Source: Mycobacterium szulgai
GTDB lineage: Bacteria; Actinomycetota; Actinomycetes; Mycobacteriales; Mycobacteriaceae
Assembly: GCF_002116635.1 (NCBI RefSeq)
Contig: NZ_LQPW01000165.1
Coordinates: forward strand, 1-64,000
Direction: 5' to 3'
Length of the DNA: 64,000 nt
Within the stretch, counting starts at the first letter, position 1; every line of letters begins with the position of its first letter. Position numbers and translations under genes: made by a program. The notes under the pieces are model-generated. The model was not told the DNA's origin. It saw only the letters and a list, made by a program, of their open reading frames with translations, and ran no database searches. Shown here piece by piece: positions 19,619-28,532 of the stretch.

Positions 19619-20980
19619 ATGGATGCGGCTGACGAGCTGACCGCCCCGGTCACCATCGGCGTCGAGGCCTACCTCTCCGAGGATTACGCCCGCGCCGAGC
19701 GAGACAAGCTGTGGCGCAAGGTATGGCAGCAGGTGGGGCGCGTCGAAGACCTGCCCAAAGTGGGCAGCTACTTCACCTACGACATTCTGGACGACTCGAT
19801 CGTGGTGGTGCGCACCGCCGATGACGCGTTCACGGCCCACCACAATGTCTGCATGCACCGCGGCCGCCGGCTGGTCGATGTCCCGGACGGCGCCAAAAGT
19901 GCTTGCGGACACAAGAAGTCGTTCGTGTGCGGTTTTCACGGCTGGACCTATGACCAGCACGGCGCCTGCATCCACATACCCGAGCAGCCCGACTGGCAAG
20001 GTGCGCTGACGCCGGAGAACACCCATCTGGCCCCGGTGCACGTGGACACCTGGGGCGGCTGGATATGGATCAACATGGATCCCGCAGCCGAGCCGTTGCG
20101 CGACTACCTTGAGCCAGCCGCCACCATGCTGGACCCCTTCCGGCTGCAGGACATGCGGTGCAAATGGCGAAAGTGGCTGCATTTCCAATGCAATTGGAAG
20201 GTCGCGATGGAGGCCTTCAACGAGACCTACCACGTCGCGACCACACATCCGCAGTTCAACCAGTTCGGAAATTTCCGGGGGTGGGCACACGCGCACGGAA
20301 AGCACAGCAACATCGGCTACGACGCGCCCAAGGACCTGGAGGAGACCAAGTCCAAGATCCGGTTGGGCACCGGCGCCGACCCCCGCGTATCGACTGCCGA
20401 AATGCAGCTGTACACCCTGGAGGAGACCAACGCCACCACCACCAGGACGCTGGTGGAGGCGGCGCGCCGGCTGGTCGATGAACTTCCCGAAGACGCCGCC
20501 CCGGACAAGGTGCTGGAACACTGGCTGACGTCGGCGCGCCGTGACGACGCCGCCCGCGGCGTCGTGTGGCCAACCATCGATCCCGAACACCTGGCCAACA
20601 GCGGCACCGCCTGGCAGATCTTTCCGAACTTCCAGATCGGCCAGGGCCTGACCACCGCGCTGTGCTACAGCGCCCGGCCGCACGGCTACGACCCCGACCG
20701 GTGCATCTTCGAAGCCGCCTGCTACGAGCTGTACCCGACGGGCGAAGAGCCACAGACCGAATGGGAGTATGCGCTGCCCGACGACCCGAACTGGCGCAGC
20801 GTGCTGCCGCAGGATTTCTCCAACATGGCCGCGGTGCAGCAAGGCATGAAGTCACTCGGCTTCCGAGGGCCCAAACCCAACCCCTACATGGAACGCAGCA
20901 CCGCCAACCTGCACCGCAACCTCGCCGAGTACATGGGGACCGGGGCGCCCCGCCGACTAGCAACGGAGTTGGAACGATGA
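19619..20980 (+). CDS. Rieske non-heme iron ring-hydroxylating oxygenase, alpha subunit
   Basis: A 453-aa terminal oxygenase. The [2Fe-2S] ligands are C78-M-H80 and C104-G-F-H107, spaced as in Rieske oxygenases. The catalytic domain has the mononuclear iron histidines H205 and H210 in FNETYHVATTH. These enzymes insert one or two oxygen atoms into aromatic or alicyclic substrates and need electrons from a ferredoxin/reductase. None is encoded in the divergon, so a housekeeping electron donor must serve. No small beta subunit is present, suggesting an alpha-only enzyme like steroid or terpenoid hydroxylases. ATGA overlap joins it to the next gene. The substrate is unknown. Confidence 0.9.
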   Translation: MDAADELTAPVTIGVEAYLSEDYARAERDKLWRKVWQQVGRVEDLPKVGSYFTYDILDDSIVVVRTADDAFTAHHNVCMHRGRRLVDVPDGAKSACGHKKSFVCGFHGWTYDQHGACIHIPEQPDWQGALTPENTHLAPVHVDTWGGWIWINMDPAAEPLRDYLEPAATMLDPFRLQDMRCKWRKWLHFQCNWKVAMEAFNETYHVATTHPQFNQFGNFRGWAHAHGKHSNIGYDAPKDLEETKSKIRLGTGADPRVSTAEMQLYTLEETNATTTRTLVEAARRLVDELPEDAAPDKVLEHWLTSARRDDAARGVVWPTIDPEHLANSGTAWQIFPNFQIGQGLTTALCYSARPHGYDPDRCIFEAACYELYPTGEEPQTEWEYALPDDPNWRSVLPQDFSNMAAVQQGMKSLGFRGPKPNPYMERSTANLHRNLAEYMGTGAPRRLATELER

Positions 20981-22149
20981 AGGTCAACCTTGGGTTCGGA
21001 GCACACAATTCCCACGACTGGGACCGCGTGCTGGCCGGGGATTTCAGCCAGCCCCCCGCCACCTCCGACTGGGAGTGCGTGCAGGCGACGCTCGCGATCG
21101 CCGATCTGGCCGAACCGCTCGGCTTCGACGGCATCTGGATGCCCGAGCACTGCGGCACCCCATATGGCATGACACCCAATCCGATTCAGGCGCTGAGCTA
21201 TTTCGCCGGCCGGACCGAGCGCGTCAGCCTGGGTACCTTCGTGGTGGTCGCGCCCTGGTGGCATCCCGTCCGGCTGGCACACCAGATCGCCTACCTCGAC
21301 ATCCTGTCGAACGGCCGCTACACGACGATAGGGATCGGCCGCGGCGTATCGAAGGGAGAATTCGACGCCGTCGGCGTGCCGCGCGAGGAAAGCCGGCAGC
21401 GGTTCAACGAAACACTGGACATCCTGCAGCTGGCGTTGTCTGGAGAAAGGTTCGCCTATGAGGGCGAGATCTTCACGGTTCCCGAGATGTCGCTTCGCCC
21501 CGAACCCCGGAGCACGGACCTGGTTTCGCGCATCTACAGCTCCTCGTCGACCGCCGAATCGCTGGAGATCTTGGCGCGCCGCGGCATGGTGCCACTCTTT
21601 GTGGGCAACAAGCCGATCGAGGACGCCGGGCGAGAAGTGCAGAAGGTGAACACCTTCCGCAAGGAAGAAGGCCTGCCGCCCTGTCAACCGAAGAACGTCA
21701 TGTTCATGTACTGCACCACCGGCGACCCCGGCAGGTCCGAGGAGTGGATATGGACCGCCAACCGGGATGTGACGGTGCACTATGGATTCGCCGATGCGTC
21801 GAACTTCAAGGGCGTCAAGGGTTATGAGGCCTATGCGGCCCGCGAGGCTACCGCTACGGCGGTGTTGGCCTCATCGGTCACTGGCGACACCAAAGGACCG
21901 TCAAAGACGCCCGGCTATCACGCGTCCAACCTGCTGATCGGAACGCCGGAGGAGATCTTCAACCGGATCACCGCCGCTCAGGAAGCGTGCTCGTTCTGCG
22001 AGCTGACGATCGTCCCACAGTTCGGCACCATGCCGTACGAGGAGGCCATGGCGAGCACACGGCTGTTCGCCGAGGAGGTGCTGCCCGCCGTCCAGAAAAT
22101 GGCGGCACCTTTGCACCCCGCGGCGCTGCCGGAGAACGCGCTGGCATGA
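20977..22149 (+). CDS. LLM-class flavin-dependent oxidoreductase (luciferase-like monooxygenase)
   Basis: The ATG overlaps the Rieske stop (ATGA). The 390-aa product has the TIM-barrel bacterial-luciferase pattern: MKVNLGFGAHNSHDW, LAEPLGFDGIWMPEH, RTERVSLGTFVVVAPWWHPVRLAHQIAYLD and NGRYTTIGIGRGVSKGEF with the flavin-phosphate loop. Family members use FMNH2 or F420 for oxygenation or hydride transfer. In mycobacteria both options occur and the motif does not decide. No flavin reductase is encoded alongside. It is linked by ATGA overlap to the Baeyer-Villiger enzyme. It could be a second monooxygenase or an F420-dependent step. Confidence 0.85.
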   Translation: MKVNLGFGAHNSHDWDRVLAGDFSQPPATSDWECVQATLAIADLAEPLGFDGIWMPEHCGTPYGMTPNPIQALSYFAGRTERVSLGTFVVVAPWWHPVRLAHQIAYLDILSNGRYTTIGIGRGVSKGEFDAVGVPREESRQRFNETLDILQLALSGERFAYEGEIFTVPEMSLRPEPRSTDLVSRIYSSSSTAESLEILARRGMVPLFVGNKPIEDAGREVQKVNTFRKEEGLPPCQPKNVMFMYCTTGDPGRSEEWIWTANRDVTVHYGFADASNFKGVKGYEAYAAREATATAVLASSVTGDTKGPSKTPGYHASNLLIGTPEEIFNRITAAQEACSFCELTIVPQFGTMPYEEAMASTRLFAEEVLPAVQKMAAPLHPAALPENALA

Positions 22150-24002
22150 CCGGTAGCTCTGACTGTCCGCCCACCCAGACGCCGGACGATATCGACCTCG
22201 AAGCGCTTCGCGAGAAGTACCGGCAGGAGCGCGAAAAGCGGCTTCGGTCAGAAGGTTCCAAACAGTACATCGAACTCGTCGACGACTTCGCGGGCTACTA
22301 CGAAACCGACCCGCATTCGCCGCCGCTGGTCCGCGACCCGATCTCCGAAGACGTCGACGTCGTCGTGTTGGGCGGGGGCTTCGGTGGTCTGCTGTGCGGT
22401 GCGTATCTCAAGAAGGCCGGCGTCGATGACGTCCGCATCATCGAGCTCGGCGGTGACTTCGGCGGCGTCTGGTATTGGAACCGTTATCCCGGCCTGCAGT
22501 GCGACAACGAATCCTATTGTTACATACCGTTTCTCGAAGAGCTGAATTTCATGCCGAGCAAGAAGTTCGCCGACGGCACCGAGATCTACGAGCACTGCCG
22601 GCGCATCGGAAAGCATTTCGGTCTCTACGATTCCGCGATCTTCTCCACCCAGGTGCGGGCGTTGCACTGGGACGAGGAGATCAACCGGTGGCGGATCGGC
22701 ACCAATCGCGATGACGACATCCGGGCCCGGTTCGTGGTCATGGCGTCGGGTCCCTTTCACCGGCCGAAGCTGCCCGGCATTCCCGGGATCCAGAACTTCA
22801 AGGGTCACAGCTTCCACTCGTCGCGCTGGGATTACGACTACACCGGAGGAGATAGCAGCGGCGGGCTGGACAGGCTCGCCGACAAACGTGTCGCCGTAGT
22901 GGGCACCGGGGCGACCGCCGTTCAGATCGTCCCGTTCTTAGGCCGGCATGCCAAGCAGCTGTACGTCTTTCAGCGCACACCGTCGTCGGTGGGCCCGCGC
23001 AACAACACTCCTACCGATCCGGACTGGGTGAAGTCGCTTAAGCCCGGCTGGCAGAAGGAGCGCCAACGCAACTTCCACGCCTGGACGTTCGAGGGAATGG
23101 TGCTGGGGCAACCCGACTACGTGTGCGACTTCTGGACCGAGCTCGGCCGCAACACCGCGGCCAGGGTGCTCGGTCTGGAGGACCCGGCTGCGATGACGCC
23201 GCAGCAGTTCATGGACATCCGTGAGGAGGAAGACTACAAGGTCATGGAGCGGTTGCGGCGCCGCATCGGGGACATCGTCGACGACCCCGGTACCGCCGAA
23301 GCACTGAAGCCCTACTATCGATTCCTGTGCAAGAGACCCTGCACCAACGACGAGTACCTGCAGACCTTCAACCGGCCCAACGTGACGCTGGTGGACGTTT
23401 CCGCGACTAAGGGCGTGCAATGCGCGACCGAAAAAGGCCTGGTGGCCAACGGAATTGAGTACGAGGTCGACTGCATCATCTATGCCAGCGGCTTCGAAAT
23501 AACCACAGAACTGCGCCGCAGGTATTCCATCGAGGCGATCGAAGGCCGCGGCGGGCTGTCACTGTTCGACCACTGGCACAACGGATACCAGACGCTGCAC
23601 GGGATGACCAGCCGCGGATTCCCCAACCAGTTTTTCACCGGCTTCACCCAGGTGGGCATCTCGGCGAACATCGCCGCCAACTACGAGCTGCAGGGCGAAC
23701 ACATCGCGTACATAATCGCAACAGCACTGGCGCGCGGCGCCACAACCGTGGAGCCGAGCCAGCAGGCACAGGACCAGTGGTGCACAACCATCCGGGAGAC
23801 CGCGATTGACAACAGCCAGTTCGATTTGGAGTGCACCCCGGGCTATTACAACAACGAGGGCGGCGGCCAAGGGGCGGCCGCGGGCGAAGGCATCCGGTCC
23901 CACCTCGGCGAACCGTACGGACCCGGGTTCTACGCCTTCGGTGACCTGTTGTCCGAGTGGCGCGACAAGGGCGACCTCGACGGGCTCGTGCTGGGATCGT
24001 GA
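22146..24002 (+). CDS. Type I Baeyer-Villiger flavin monooxygenase
   Basis: A 618-aa enzyme with two Rossmann motifs, VVLGGGFGGLLCG (about residues 74-86) for FAD and VVGTGATAVQ for NADPH. Between them at about 217-228 is FKGHSFHSSRWDYD, matching the Baeyer-Villiger fingerprint FxGxxxHxxxW[P/D]. The YWNRYPG and CYIPF segments are also typical of cyclohexanone/steroid monooxygenases. It inserts oxygen next to a ketone, giving an ester or lactone, with NADPH and O2. The N-terminal extension of about 65 charged residues resembles that of larger-substrate BVMOs. ATG 22146 overlaps the preceding stop, and its own TGA overlaps the next ATG by one base. Confidence 0.92.
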   Translation: MTGSSDCPPTQTPDDIDLEALREKYRQEREKRLRSEGSKQYIELVDDFAGYYETDPHSPPLVRDPISEDVDVVVLGGGFGGLLCGAYLKKAGVDDVRIIELGGDFGGVWYWNRYPGLQCDNESYCYIPFLEELNFMPSKKFADGTEIYEHCRRIGKHFGLYDSAIFSTQVRALHWDEEINRWRIGTNRDDDIRARFVVMASGPFHRPKLPGIPGIQNFKGHSFHSSRWDYDYTGGDSSGGLDRLADKRVAVVGTGATAVQIVPFLGRHAKQLYVFQRTPSSVGPRNNTPTDPDWVKSLKPGWQKERQRNFHAWTFEGMVLGQPDYVCDFWTELGRNTAARVLGLEDPAAMTPQQFMDIREEEDYKVMERLRRRIGDIVDDPGTAEALKPYYRFLCKRPCTNDEYLQTFNRPNVTLVDVSATKGVQCATEKGLVANGIEYEVDCIIYASGFEITTELRRRYSIEAIEGRGGLSLFDHWHNGYQTLHGMTSRGFPNQFFTGFTQVGISANIAANYELQGEHIAYIIATALARGATTVEPSQQAQDQWCTTIRETAIDNSQFDLECTPGYYNNEGGGQGAAAGEGIRSHLGEPYGPGFYAFGDLLSEWRDKGDLDGLVLGS

Positions 24003-24937
24003 TGGCTGAGCTCAGATTCGACAACCGTGTCGCCGTGGTGACCGGTGCCGGACGCGGACTGGGTCGCGCGTATGCCCTGATGCTGGCCGCGCGGGGCGCC
24101 AAGGTCGTGGTCAACGACACTGGGGGCAGCCTGACCGGTGCTGGTGCGGACGCCACACCGGCGCACGAGGTGGTGTCCGAAATCGCGGCGGCCGGCGGGG
24201 ACGCGATCGCCTCGGTCGAATCGGTGGCCACCGCGGCCGGCGGTCAGGCGATCATCGACGCGGCGCTGGAGCGCTTCGGGCGCATAGACATCCTCATCCA
24301 CAATGCGGGCAACGTGCGCCGCGCTTCGCTGAAGCAGATGAGTTACCAGGACTTCGATGCCGTCATCGATGTGCATCTGCGCGGCGCCTTTCACGTAGTG
24401 CGCCCCACCTTTCCGCTCATGTGCGAGGCGGGATACGGCCGCATTGTGTTGACCTCGTCCATCGGAGGCTTGTACGGCAACCATGGTGTGGCGAATTATG
24501 CGGCGGCCAAGGCGGGCCTGGTAGGCCTGGCCAACGTCGCCGCCCTGGAAGGGGCCGCCGAAGGCGTGCTGTGCAACGTCATCGTTCCCTCGGCCGTCAC
24601 GAGAATGGCCGACGGCCTGGACATTTCGGCGTATCCGCCGATGGGTACCGACTTGGTGGCACCGGTGGTGGGACTGCTGGCGCACGAATCCTGCCCGGTC
24701 AACGGCGAGCTGCTGATCGCCATCGCCGGCCGGGTCGCGCGCGCCGTGATCGCCGAAACACCAGGGGTGCAGCGACTTTCCTGGTCGATCGAGGATGTCG
24801 CCGAGCAGCTCTACGCCATTCGCGACCTCGCCGCGCCACTCGTGTTCCCCGTCGTCCCGAACGGACACGCCGACCACATTCGCTACAGCTTCGAGTCGGC
24901 GGCCTGGGCAAGCCGGGAAAGCGCGCACCATGTCTAG
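24002..24937 (+). CDS. Short-chain dehydrogenase, multifunctional-enzyme-2-like (311 aa)
   Basis: The motif TGAGRGLGRAYALMLAARGAKVVVND and the following Gly-rich linker are characteristic of the (3R)-hydroxyacyl-CoA dehydrogenase domain of peroxisomal MFE-2 and bacterial relatives. NAGNVRRASLKQM, catalytic LTSSIGGLYG and NYAAAKAG complete the SDR signature. The C-terminal extension lacks a hydratase domain. It overlaps the BVMO stop by one base (TGATG) and the next gene by eight. A hydroxyacyl-CoA oxidation step in the degradation of the activated acid is the likely role. Confidence 0.88.
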   Translation: MAELRFDNRVAVVTGAGRGLGRAYALMLAARGAKVVVNDTGGSLTGAGADATPAHEVVSEIAAAGGDAIASVESVATAAGGQAIIDAALERFGRIDILIHNAGNVRRASLKQMSYQDFDAVIDVHLRGAFHVVRPTFPLMCEAGYGRIVLTSSIGGLYGNHGVANYAAAKAGLVGLANVAALEGAAEGVLCNVIVPSAVTRMADGLDISAYPPMGTDLVAPVVGLLAHESCPVNGELLIAIAGRVARAVIAETPGVQRLSWSIEDVAEQLYAIRDLAAPLVFPVVPNGHADHIRYSFESAAWASRESAHHV

Positions 24938-26105
24938 GCGCGGGTCTGCCACCGGACCGCTGGCGGGGGTCCGCGTCGTCGATCTGACGGCGATGGTGAT
25001 GGGGCCCTACTGCACCCAGATCATGGCCGACATGGGTGCCGACGTGATCAAAGTCGAACCCCCGCAAGGCGATGACACGCGCTACGTCTCGGTCGGCCCG
25101 GCCCCCGGCATGAGTGGCGTGTTTGTCAACGTCAACCGCGGAAAGCGCGGCGTAACACTGGATTTGAAGTCCGATGCCGGCCGCAGCGCCCTGCGCGCAC
25201 TGATCGAGCAGGCCGATGTGTTCATCCACTCGATGCGGGCCAAGGCGATTGCCCGGCTGCAGCTGAGCTACGACGAGGTCGCCACCATCAACCCGGCCAT
25301 CGTTTACACCAACTGTTACGGGTACGGGCGGCGCGGACCCAACCGCGACCTGCCCGCCTATGACGACACGATTCAGGCGGCCTGCGGCTTGCCCGCGGTG
25401 CAAGAGCAGCTGACCGGCGAGGCCAGTTACGTCGGGACGATAGTGGCCGACAAAGTGGCCGGCCTGACCGCGCTGTACGCCACCATGATGGCGCTGTACC
25501 ACCGCGAACGCACCGGTGAAGGCCAGGAGGTGGAAGTCGGCATGTTCGAAGCGGTGGCGTCGTTCATGCTGGTCGAACACGCCAACGGCGCCATGTTCGA
25601 TCCACCCCTTGGTCCGGCGGTCTATCCCCGCACGGTGGCGCCTAACCGGCGCCCTTATCGCACCAGCGACGGCTACATCGCCGCGCTGATCTACAACGAC
25701 AGGCATTGGGCGGCGTTCATCGGCGCTGTGAAACCGCCGTGGGCCAGCGATCTGTACGCCAAGCTCGAGGACCGGGCGCGCCAGATCGACGCGGTATACG
25801 CGTTGCTCTCCGAGACGCTGGCGCAACGCAGCACTGCGGAATGGCTCGCCCTGTTTCGTGAACTGCAGATCCCCGCCTCCGCGTTGTCCAGTCCCGCAGC
25901 GCTATTCGACGATCAGCACCTCAACGAGGTCGGTTTCTTCGAGACCGTGGACACCCGCAATGGGCCGGTGCGCTTCCCCGGCGTGCCGACCTGGTTCTCC
26001 CGAACACCGGGCCGAGTCCGGGGCCCCGCCCCGGAGCTGGGCGCCCACACCGCAGAAGTCCTGGAAGAACTCGGACTTAACACGGCCTGCCCGAAGGCCA
26101 CGTAA
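24930..26105 (+). CDS. Class III CoA-transferase / racemase (CaiB/BaiF family)
   Basis: A 391-aa CaiB-like protein: LAGVRVVDLTAMVMGPYCTQIMADMGADVIKVE at residues 11-43 is the family N-terminus, NRGKRGVTLDLKS follows, and the catalytic Asp is D145 in PAYDDTIQAACG. Such proteins transfer CoA between carboxylates or racemise alpha-methylacyl-CoA. It ends the rightward operon and starts eight bases inside the preceding SDR gene. With an ATP-dependent ligase in the facing operon, the pathway has two ways to form CoA thioesters, as seen in catabolism of branched or cyclic acids. Confidence 0.88.
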   Translation: MSRRGSATGPLAGVRVVDLTAMVMGPYCTQIMADMGADVIKVEPPQGDDTRYVSVGPAPGMSGVFVNVNRGKRGVTLDLKSDAGRSALRALIEQADVFIHSMRAKAIARLQLSYDEVATINPAIVYTNCYGYGRRGPNRDLPAYDDTIQAACGLPAVQEQLTGEASYVGTIVADKVAGLTALYATMMALYHRERTGEGQEVEVGMFEAVASFMLVEHANGAMFDPPLGPAVYPRTVAPNRRPYRTSDGYIAALIYNDRHWAAFIGAVKPPWASDLYAKLEDRARQIDAVYALLSETLAQRSTAEWLALFRELQIPASALSSPAALFDDQHLNEVGFFETVDTRNGPVRFPGVPTWFSRTPGRVRGPAPELGAHTAEVLEELGLNTACPKAT

Positions 26106-26178
26106 GAACGTGGCGAGCGGCAAATGGCGAGGTCGAAGCTAGCGGCACTACCCGCGATGTGATCTAGCTAACAGTGGC

Positions 26179-26210
26179 AGCCCTATCTTACTCCGGAGTG
26201 AGATAGGGCT
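26179..26210. terminator. 32-bp near-perfect palindrome after the rightward operon
   Basis: The arms AGCCCTATCTTACTCC and GGAGTGAGATAGGGCT pair with a single G-U position and no unpaired loop beyond a TCCGGA centre. It lies 74 bp after the CoA-transferase stop. As RNA it would be a very stable hairpin, so a terminator is the simplest reading. The uninterrupted symmetry also fits a large operator for the downstream acyltransferase. The rest of 26106-26516 shows nothing I can identify. Confidence 0.5.
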
Positions 26211-26516
26211 ATTGGATCACCGTCCAATAACTTGAGGTCAATCTCACCGCGGTCGCCCAACCCGCCGGCCACTGACGCGACTGAGGCGTCACCGCCTTGG
26301 TTGTGGCCGAACCCGGCAAACTTGTTGCGAGCCTTAGCGTGTCTGCGCGGGATCGCGCGTCCTCGCCCCTAAGCTTGCTGGGATCACGAGGAGGGGCAGC
26401 GACGTATCGGCAGCAACTACGGCGCCGGGCGACAAGATGGTCGGGGCGCGCTAACAGCGAGCACTGAGCCGGGCGGGAAGGACTCCGCACCGGCGCGTTC
26501 TGCTCGGCGCCGATGG

Positions 26517-28532
26517 GTGGCCCCGGTGCGCCGCGTCGGCAGGCTCGCGATCTGGGACAAGCCCGAGCGGCGCAACGGCATCCCCGCGCTGGACGGCCTT
26601 CGTGCGATAGCCGTCGCGCTGGTCCTCGTCGGCCACGGCGGGATCCCCGGCGTGAGCGGGGGCTTCATCGGCGTCGACGTCTTCTTCGTGCTCAGCGGAT
26701 TCCTCATCACCTCGCTGTTGCTCGACGAGCTGGGACGCAGCGGCCGAATCGACCTGACCGGGTTCTGGATTCGCCGCGCTCGCCGGTTGCTGCCGGCCCT
26801 GATGCTGATGGTGCTCACGGTGGCCGCGGCGCGCGAACTGCTTCCCTACCAATCGCTTACCGGTTTGCGAAGCGACGCCATCGCCGCCTTTGTGTGGCTG
26901 GCCAATTGGCGGTTCGTGGCTCAGAAGACCGATTACTTCACTCAGGGCGCCCCACCTTCGCCGCTGCAGCACACCTGGTCGCTGGGGGTCGAGGAGCAGT
27001 ACTACTTCGTCTGGCCACTGCTGCTGATCGCAGTGACCCTGGTGTTGGCGGCGCGGGCCAAGCGCTATTTCGGCAAGATCACCGTCGGACATGTCCGGTT
27101 CGCCGCGTTCATCATCGCCACGCTGGGCGCGATGGCATCGGCGGCCGCCGCCATCGTGTTCACCTCCGATACAACCCGCGACCGAATCTATTTCGGCACC
27201 GACACCCGGGCACAGGCTTTGCTGGTGGGCGCCGCGGCATCGGCTTTGCTGGTACGGGATTGGCCATCGCTGAATCGCGGCTGGTGTCTGATCCGGACTC
27301 GCTGGGGACGGCGGATCGCGCGCCTGCTGCCAGTCGTGGGTCTGGCCGCGCTGGCGGCGATCACTCACTTCGCGACGGGCAGCTCAACCGAATTCCGCCA
27401 TGGACTGTTGATCGCGGTGGCCATTGCGGCGGTCCTCGTCGTCGCGCCGGTCGCACTGGAGCAGCGCGGAGTGGTGGCCCGAGTCTTGTCCTGGCGCCCG
27501 CTGGTGTGGCTGGGCACCATCTCCTACGGCGTCTATCTTTGGCACTGGCCGATATTTTTGGCGCTCAATGGCGAACGCACCGGATGGTCGGGGCCGGCGC
27601 TGTTCGGTGCCCGGTGCGCAGCCACGGTGGTGGTGGCGTTCGTGTCGTGGTGGCTGATCGAACAACCCATCCGCCGCTGGCGACCAGAACGGGTGCCGCT
27701 GTTGCCGCTGTCGGCGGCGACCGTGGCGACCGCCGCGGCCGCGACGATGCTGGTCGTCCCGGTAGCAACCGGACCAGAGTTGCGTGAGATCGGCCTGCCG
27801 CCCGGCGTATCGGCGGTGGCCGCGGTGTCGCCGTCACCGCCGGGACCGCAAGGGCCCGCACCGGGGCCGCGCGATCCCAACCAGCCGTTCACCGTTTCGG
27901 TCTTCGGTGATTCGATCGGGTGGACGATGATGCACTACCTCCCACCGACACCCGGATTCAGGTTCATCGACCACACCGTCATCGGCTGCAGCCTGGTGCG
28001 CGGCACCCCCTATCGCTACATCGGCGAAACCCTGGAGCAGCGGGCGGAGTGCGACACCTGGCCGGGCCGCTGGTCAACCCAGATCGGACAGGACCGGCCG
28101 GATGTCGCGCTGCTGGTCATCGGCCGCTGGGAGACGGTGGACCGGGTCAACGAGGGCAAGTGGACCCACATCGGCGACCCGACCTTCGACGCATACCTCA
28201 ACTTCGAGCTGCACCGGGCGCTGAATATCGTTGGCTCCACCGGCGTTCGGGTGCTGGTGGCCACGGTGCCGTACAGCCGCGGCGGCGAGAAGCCGGACGG
28301 TCGCCTGTATCCCGAGGACCAGCCCGATCGGGTGAACCAGTGGAATACGATGCTGCGCAACGCTATTGGTGAGCACCCCAACGTCGGGATCGTCGACCTG
28401 AACAAAAAGCTATGCCCGGACGGCGTTTACACCGCCAAGGTCGACGGCATCAAGGTGCGCAGCGACGGCGTCCACCTCACCCCCGAAGGGGTCAAGTGGC
28501 TGTTGCCATGGCTGGAAGAGTCGGTCAGGTAG
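26517..28532 (+). CDS. Acyltransferase-3 membrane protein with C-terminal SGNH domain (Rv0111-like)
   Basis: A 671-aa, two-part protein. Residues about 20-410 form the OafA/YrhL acyltransferase-3 membrane domain: IPALDGLRAIAVALVLVGH, VDVFFVLSGFLIT, RRARRLLPAL, WSLGVEEQYYFVWP and YGVYLWHWPIF, with about ten hydrophobic helices. After a Pro-rich linker (PSPPGPQGPAPGPRDP) comes an SGNH-hydrolase-like domain with block I FGDSIGWTM and block V SDGVHL. Proteins of this class O-acylate cell-envelope sugars or glycolipids. The GTG start at 26517 gives a basic N-terminus before helix 1. It corresponds to Rv0111 in order and length. It ends base-to-base with the convergent methyltransferase gene. Confidence 0.9.
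   Translation: MAPVRRVGRLAIWDKPERRNGIPALDGLRAIAVALVLVGHGGIPGVSGGFIGVDVFFVLSGFLITSLLLDELGRSGRIDLTGFWIRRARRLLPALMLMVLTVAAARELLPYQSLTGLRSDAIAAFVWLANWRFVAQKTDYFTQGAPPSPLQHTWSLGVEEQYYFVWPLLLIAVTLVLAARAKRYFGKITVGHVRFAAFIIATLGAMASAAAAIVFTSDTTRDRIYFGTDTRAQALLVGAAASALLVRDWPSLNRGWCLIRTRWGRRIARLLPVVGLAALAAITHFATGSSTEFRHGLLIAVAIAAVLVVAPVALEQRGVVARVLSWRPLVWLGTISYGVYLWHWPIFLALNGERTGWSGPALFGARCAATVVVAFVSWWLIEQPIRRWRPERVPLLPLSAATVATAAAATMLVVPVATGPELREIGLPPGVSAVAAVSPSPPGPQGPAPGPRDPNQPFTVSVFGDSIGWTMMHYLPPTPGFRFIDHTVIGCSLVRGTPYRYIGETLEQRAECDTWPGRWSTQIGQDRPDVALLVIGRWETVDRVNEGKWTHIGDPTFDAYLNFELHRALNIVGSTGVRVLVATVPYSRGGEKPDGRLYPEDQPDRVNQWNTMLRNAIGEHPNVGIVDLNKKLCPDGVYTAKVDGIKVRSDGVHLTPEGVKWLLPWLEESVR

Noticed and set aside
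18659..20842. 727-codon open frame on the minus strand
   Set aside because: It is the antisense shadow of the SDR and Rieske oxygenase genes, which carry clear motifs and ribosome-binding sites. The product is His/Gly/Val-rich without domains.
13784..26105. Classical genomic island or integrated mobile element
   Set aside because: No integrase, transposase, tRNA or flanking direct repeat was found, and base composition looks like the surroundings. It is accessory, but the mechanism of gain is not visible.
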